From: Ligustrum vulgare
Lineage: Eukaryota; Streptophyta; Magnoliopsida; Lamiales; Oleaceae
Assembly (NCBI GenBank): GCA_963555705.1
Contig: OY743181.1
Coordinates: 28,338,513-28,402,512, forward strand
Length of the DNA stretch: 64,000 nucleotides
Direction of reading: 5' to 3'
The position numbers and the translations under genes were made by a program. The notes beneath the pieces are model-generated. The model searched no databases. It was given only the letters and a program-made list of their open reading frames with translations, and was not told the origin of the DNA. Shown piece after piece: positions 58,781 to 64,000 of the stretch; the stretch's first letter is position 1, and each line of letters opens with the position of its first letter.

Positions 58781-59452
58781 ATTAGGGGACGCTAGTATCC
58801 TGTGAAAAAGAATCAAAGAAATTTACGATTGCTGAATTTGATTGTTTTATCTCTGATCATGAGAGGCCAACATATATTACAATTTCTTCAATGGACAAAT
58901 GCTTATATTTGGGTTGAATGCCACAAAAATGGTTAATCTTTGATAAGTTTGGAAAAGTTCAATTAAGAACAAGAATTAAAGGGAATCCTCAATCTTTAGA
59001 TATTGAATCACTCAATAATGTTTAAACAATCAGAAACTTAGTTTCAATGAATGAAAAAATCCTTTTTATATGTTAAAGGGTCGAAATAAACCTAAAAGCT
59101 TCCTTTAATGGGCCTAAAATGGAATTAACAACATTAAAAATGAAAAATAATGGAAAACCTAGAAAATTTAAGCCATGCGATCACATGGTAGAAAAGTGGG
59201 CGATCGCATGTTAACTACATTTTACCCTCGGGTATTTCAAAACTCACTTGGGAAATCACTTTTGTTTTGAACCAAGCGATCTCTTGGTTCATCTCTGAAA
59301 CACTTGTCACCAACTCAATATTTGACTTTGATTCGGACTTGGATCGCTTCTATTTTTCTTGGACCCTCTTCTATAACGTTATACTTGAATGTTGGAGCTT
59401 TGAACATGCACTTGGACTCTTGTTTGGCTTGCATAATAGGTCTTAATGTCAA
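58781..59452 (-). mobile_element. LTR-like debris
   Basis: Contains gatcacatgg and gcgatcgcatg words (59165-59215) and aaccaagcgatc (59270), the same vocabulary as 57586-57715 but in other surroundings. No coding sequence. Confidence 0.35.
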
Positions 59453-61253
59453 TGTTGACCTATGGTTAACTTAACCTTATTGTTTTGATCATAACAAACA
59501 AGAATATATTGTGTAACTAACAAGTGTGCTTCAAGTGTTTCATGTAATGATAAATATTCAAAGCACTCTATGTTCAAATCGTCTCTCAAAGATATAAATC
59601 AAAACTATGTGATCAAGCACAAGAGACGCAAAGAAGATCATGAAAGAATTGAAGATATTCAAAGATCAAAATTGAAGTTGAAAAGCATGACATGAAGATC
59701 AAGAATTCAAGCATACAAGATTAGAGTTCAAGTTCAAGAGTTGATTTAACCTATGTAAAGGTATAACACTCTCAATCTTTAGCGATGAAATTCAACGAGC
59801 TCGAAAATGATTTTTATGCATCAAGAAACTTACTTGAAAATTCGTCACTTGCATAAAAATGATTTTTCAAATCATATCATGAAATTGTTTTTGGAAAAAT
59901 AAACTTTTTGATATAAAAATAAAAATTCAAATTTCTACATTTTCGGTCGACCGAAAATATACTTGATCGACCGAAACTCTGGTCGACCGAAAAATCTGAT
60001 CAACCGAAAGTTTAAACGGCTATAATGCAATGGCTATTTTTTTACCTTTCGGTCGACCGAAAGTGTGAATCGTTCGGTCGACCGAAACTGGCTGAAGCTC
60101 AAATTCTTGATCTATAAATAGCCATCTCATTTGCATTCAAAACAACAACATAGAAAAGATTTTATACAAACTTTCTTGTGAAAACTCATTGTTCTTACTT
60201 GGTTTATATTCATCTATTTTTATTATAAAACTTTGATTGATCTAAACTTTGTTTTATCAAATTCATCAAAGTTTTTGGAAGAAAGTTTTGTGAAGATTCT
60301 TGGTTTTATATTGTTTAAACTTCTTCAACATCTTCACACTATATTGGAATTGAAGTGTAAGTCTCTCTTTGTTCTAAACTTGTTTTAATCTTTTAAAAGA
60401 GAGAAATTCCAATTAAGGAACTTTGATTATTTGTGCTACATTTTTCATTATCATTTGATTCATCAAAGTTCCATTGCCTAAACACTTTGAGCTTAACTTA
60501 TTGTTAATTATTCAAGTGTGGCATCTCTTGGTACTTAATTTGATTCAATATTTTAACAAGAGATCATATGAAAAACTTTGTTTGATTGCATCGAACTTTT
60601 CATTATCATTTGCATCAAAGTTTTTCTCTAACACTCGAGCTTAATTCATTGCTATCTATTGAAGTGTTAGCCTAACTCTCTCGGTACTTAATTTGAGTAT
60701 ATCATTTGTCAAGAGAGTTATTTCAATTGTAAATTCAATTCATTATATCTTGTGGTTTCGAGAGCCTTGTGAAAACTCGATTGTTGGTTTCGAGAGCCTT
60801 GTCAAAACTCGATTGTTGGTTTCGAGAGCCTTGTGAAAACTCGATTGTAAAGGATAGGTGCTCCTTGTTGTAAGTCGCCTAAGGATTTGGTACTCCTTGT
60901 TGTAAGTTACCAATATAGTGGATTTGGCCTTGCTCGTGACGGAGAGCTCGGTAACGGGGGACGTAGATCACGTTGGTTGATTGAACCTCCATAAATCGCA
61001 TTTGCATTATCTTATCCCTTTTACTTACTTACATTGCACTTACTCTATTCTATCAATTTATATTGTGCAACACTATATCTAAGTGCTATACTTGCTTCAT
61101 CAGTTAAGTTTACACATTATATTGATAGTTAAGTTACTTACAACACTAAGTACTCATACTTGTTTTCATTGGTTTTTAAGTTTGAGATTATTTATCGAAG
61201 AAATTTTATAAACCAATTCACCCCCCTCTTGGTTAGTTTATCTTGGGCTAACA
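59453..61253 (+). repeat. 5' LTR of the gag-only copia element
   Basis: Contains a cluster of tttcggtcgaccgaaa palindromes at 59940-60092, a tataaata box at about 60113-60120, and three tandem 32-33 bp units (ggtttcgagagccttgtgaa) at 60753-60848. Confidence 0.92.
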
Positions 61254-61307
61254 ATTGGTATCAGAGCTTAGGTGCTCAATTTTAAAAGATTTTACAATCT
61301 TGAGTAA

Positions 61308-62378
61308 ATGGCTAACCATAATCTTGAGGGGCATTCTACAAATAGTCCTCCTTTCTTTGATGGTACACATTATAACTATTGGAAGACTAGAATGATGATT
61401 TTTGTTCAATCAATAGATTATAATATTTGGGAAGTCATCGAAGAAGGTCCTCATAAGCTTACTAAAGTTATTATGGTTGATGGAAAACCGGATCAAACTA
61501 TTTCAAAACCTAGAGAGGAATATAATGATGATGATAGGAGAAAATTGACTTTAAATGCTAGAGCCAAAAATATACTTTATTGTGCTTTGGATAAAAATGA
61601 ATTTAATCGTATTTGCACATGTGATTCTGCATTTGATATTTGGCATACATTAGAAATCACACACATGGGTACAAGCAAAGTGAAAGAAACTAAGACAAAT
61701 CTTTTATTTAAAGATTTTGAAAATTTCTTTATGAAGCAAGATGAGCCCATTACTTGCATGATTACTCGTTTTACCAATATTGTCAATGGTCTTAAAGGCT
61801 TTGATCATAAATTTACTAACGGTGAACTTGTGAGTAAAATTCTTAGGTCTCTCTCCCAAGATTGGAATCCATTGAGGATGTTGATCGAAAACACAATAGA
61901 CGTCAACACACATCCATTAGAAGAGCTTTATGGAACATTGATGACTTATGAGCTCAATAATGTCGAAACAAAGGAGAGGACAAGAAAAGGAAAAGGAGAG
62001 GCTAAGCGCGAAATTGCTCTTAAATCATCACATGGTAAATGCTCATCAAACTCAAACATAAGTGATGAAGAACTTGATGATCTTGCTATCCTTATCAAGA
62101 AGTGGAGAGGCGTTCGCAACAATCATCCAATCCAAAGAAGAGACGAAAAAGATGAAAAGATTGTTTGCTATAATTGTGACAAACCCGGTCACAAAAGTAC
62201 CAAGTGTCGAAGCAAGAAAAGATTCTTCAAAAAGAAAGCTCTACAAGCCACTTGTGATGAAAGTGATGATGAGCAAGATGAAAATGAGAATCAAGATGAA
62301 GTGGCCAACATGTGCTTCATGACTATTAAGGATGAGGTAAAATTCTTTGATACCTCTTGGGCTTTGAATGATCAATGA
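61308..62378 (+). CDS. Copia Gag (UBN2/zf-CCHC)
   Basis: 356 residues, uninterrupted, starting 55 bp inside the LTR. Gag forms the particle that packages element RNA. The N-terminal block FFDGTHYNYWKTRMMIFVQS is the usual copia Gag opening. The UBN2-type helical domain spans roughly residues 60-220, with FDIWHTLEITHMGTSKVKET and LVSKILRSLSQDW. The CCHC knuckle CYNCDKPGHKSTKC lies near residues 287-300 and is followed by a basic KKRFFKKK run and an acidic tail. It ends at TGA. No pol follows. The frame is intact and the LTRs young, consistent with recent selection or recent copying. Confidence 0.92.
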   Translation: MANHNLEGHSTNSPPFFDGTHYNYWKTRMMIFVQSIDYNIWEVIEEGPHKLTKVIMVDGKPDQTISKPREEYNDDDRRKLTLNARAKNILYCALDKNEFNRICTCDSAFDIWHTLEITHMGTSKVKETKTNLLFKDFENFFMKQDEPITCMITRFTNIVNGLKGFDHKFTNGELVSKILRSLSQDWNPLRMLIENTIDVNTHPLEELYGTLMTYELNNVETKERTRKGKGEAKREIALKSSHGKCSSNSNISDEELDDLAILIKKWRGVRNNHPIQRRDEKDEKIVCYNCDKPGHKSTKCRSKKRFFKKKALQATCDESDDEQDENENQDEVANMCFMTIKDEVKFFDTSWALNDQ

Positions 62379-63394
62379 TTTAAATTTCTTTTAATCAACA
62401 TTTTAGATTAAAACCTCTTGCACTTCATAACAATTTCTTACATTGAAAAGAGGTATGAGTATGAATATGAAACATAGTGCTAATATGTGTTTTATGCATA
62501 ATTTTATGTTACATACATGTTTTAACCGAAATCACATGAAAATTTCAATATTTGCAGATTTCGGTCGACCGAAACTATTTCGGCCGACCGAAAGTGTCTT
62601 TTCGGTCAAACAAGTGTTCAACCGAAAGATATTTCGGTCGACCAACTGTACGACCGAAACCAGAGTTTCGGTCGACCATTAGTTAGCCGAACGTGATTGC
62701 AGCCACCTTTCTTTTTACTCTGCAGAGTTTCGGTCGACCAACATAATTTCGGTCGACCAAAAGTGACTGGAATTAGGGATTTTTTTTAATTTCAAAATTT
62801 TCATATACAATCCCTAAATAATTTGAAATCATCTTCTTCTCTTCATAAAACTCTTGTACTACAGTACTTTTGATCACTTATTTCAGGCTTTTATTAAAAG
62901 AGTGATATGATTGTTGACCAAAATTGTTTTGATACTTTTAAATTTTTTAACTCATCCACACATGATCCACTTATTCAATTAGTTGAAAATACTTTTGATA
63001 CTTCGACAATATGCATTGTAATACCCTTTAACTCATTTCATGCTACAAATGCTTTACAAAGGGGGAATGTTTTACTAAGGGGGAATATGATTACAATCAA
63101 GATATTCTATTTGTGCCCCATTATTTTGCTTATCACACCTATGCTCATGATTAAGGGATAGATGCCACCTTTTTGCTTATGCCAAAAGGGGGAAAATATG
63201 GTGAGATGATTTGATTTGCTTGACTTTGGATAATCTATATGCATGAAAAGGATTATATTATATGCTAGATTATATTATATGCTAAAATTGAACTTATCAA
63301 TTATTCTCATTTCCATATACTTTGATTATATGCTTCAATTGCTTATATTATCATTACAAATCATCTTGTTTGTCATAATCAAAAAGGGGAAAAT
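62379..63394 (+). other. Copia interior after gag, non-coding
   Basis: No pol remnant is recognisable. A second cluster of tttcggtcgacc words, some complete palindromes, lies at 62560-62765. Further on are aagggggaat stretches near 63060-63085 and 63185, resembling extra polypurine tracts. Confidence 0.7.
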
Positions 63395-64000
63395 TGTTGA
63401 CCTATAGTTAACTTAACCTTATTGTTTTGATCATAACAAACAAGAATATATTGTGTAACTAACAAGTGTGCTTCAAGTGTTTCATGTAATGATAAATATT
63501 CAAAGCACTCTATGTTCAAATCGTCTCTCAAAGATATAAATCAAAACTATGTGATCAAGTACAAGAGACGCAAAGAAGATCATGAAAGAATTGAAGATAT
63601 TCAAAGATCAAAATTGAAGTTGAAAAGCATGACATGAAGATCAAGAATTCAAGCATACAAGATTAGAGTTCAAGTTCAAGAGTTGATTTAACCTATGTAA
63701 AGGTATAACACTCTCAATCTTTAGCGATGAAATTCAACGAGCTCGAAAATGATTTTTATGCATCAAGAAACTTACTTGAAAATTCGTCACTTGCATAAAA
63801 ATGATTTTTCAAATCATATCATGAAATTGTTTTTGGAAAAATAAACTTTTTGATATAAAAATAAAAATTCAAATTTCTACATTTTCGGTCGACCGAAAAT
63901 ATACTTGATCGACCGAAACTCTGGTCGACCGAAAAATCTGATCAACCGAAAGTTTAAACGGCTATAATGCAATGGCTATTTTTTTACCTTTCGGTCGACC
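63395..64000 (+). repeat. 3' LTR of the gag-only copia element, partial
   Basis: Matches 59453-60058 with very few differences (for example cctatag versus cctatgg, and aagtacaag versus aagcacaag). The window ends inside it. Confidence 0.95.

Larger units (their letters stand above)
59453..64000 (+). mobile_element. Young Ty1/copia element with gag only (runs off the window)
   Basis: The 5' LTR is 59453-61253 (1,801 bp, tgttgacc...ggctaaca). The primer-binding site attggtatcagagc follows. A polypurine tract (aaaaaggggaaaatt) precedes the 3' LTR, which starts at 63395 and is cut by the window end after 606 bp. In the shared 606 bp I noticed two differences, so insertion was recent. The 2.1 kb interior holds an intact gag and no protease, integrase or RT. 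It is a non-autonomous element that must use proteins from a relative. Confidence 0.92.

Noticed and set aside
59940..60092. Palindrome clusters as a possible CRISPR array
   Set aside because: No regular spacer length or unique spacers, and the setting is a plant retrotransposon LTR.

Overview
This is nuclear DNA of a flowering plant, most likely a eudicot. It is AT-rich, its one host gene is split by introns, and nearly everything else is plant transposable elements: Ty1/copia, Ty3/gypsy, CACTA, Mutator-like, LINE and MITE sequences. No tRNA, rRNA, CRISPR or bacterial-type operon was seen.

Layout. (1) 1-1881: the last four exons of a YABBY transcription factor of the FIL/YAB3 type on the + strand. 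(2) 1882-6821: a decayed copia element, two hairpin elements in tandem, a Stowaway MITE and a CACTA remnant. (3) 6822-33955: one old LINE on the - strand, cut into pieces by a 12.9 kb CACTA element (CACTA-A, 6954-19888, itself carrying a second CACTA element, CACTA-B, 10493-14223), an 11.7 kb FAR1-type Mutator-like element (19934-31633, itself carrying a 7.2 kb gypsy element and a solo LTR), and a Tourist-like MITE. (4) 34010-56620: an Athila-type gypsy element on the - strand, interrupted by a third CACTA element (CACTA-C, 34668-38466), a 2.5 kb solo LTR, and an Athila-type LTR that itself holds an 8.6 kb Tekay-like element with almost identical LTRs but dead coding sequence. (5) 56640-59452: LTR debris. 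(6) 59453 to the end: a young copia element with an intact gag and no pol.

Most insertions can be bounded to the base by target-site duplications: aag, ata and tct for the three CACTA elements; tacaatgata for the MULE; gtttc, aaaat, gttcc and tccgt for LTR elements; taa for the MITE. In three cases (MULE and CACTA-A in the LINE RNase H region, CACTA-C in the Athila reverse transcriptase), removing the insert and one duplication rejoins an open frame of the target protein.

The most notable biology: each of the three CACTA elements carries a piece of an unrelated host gene. These are a calcium-dependent protein kinase, a UEV1/MMS2-type ubiquitin E2 variant and a DExH RNA helicase, with splice sites still recognisable. 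Separately, at least two unrelated LTR families carry clusters of CG-rich palindromic words (acggccgt; cggtcgaccg), and a third set of LTR fragments carries gcgatcgc words. The YABBY gene has an in-frame stop at the start of its last exon, 20 codons before the family's usual end. These calls come from reading the sequence; none was tested by database search.
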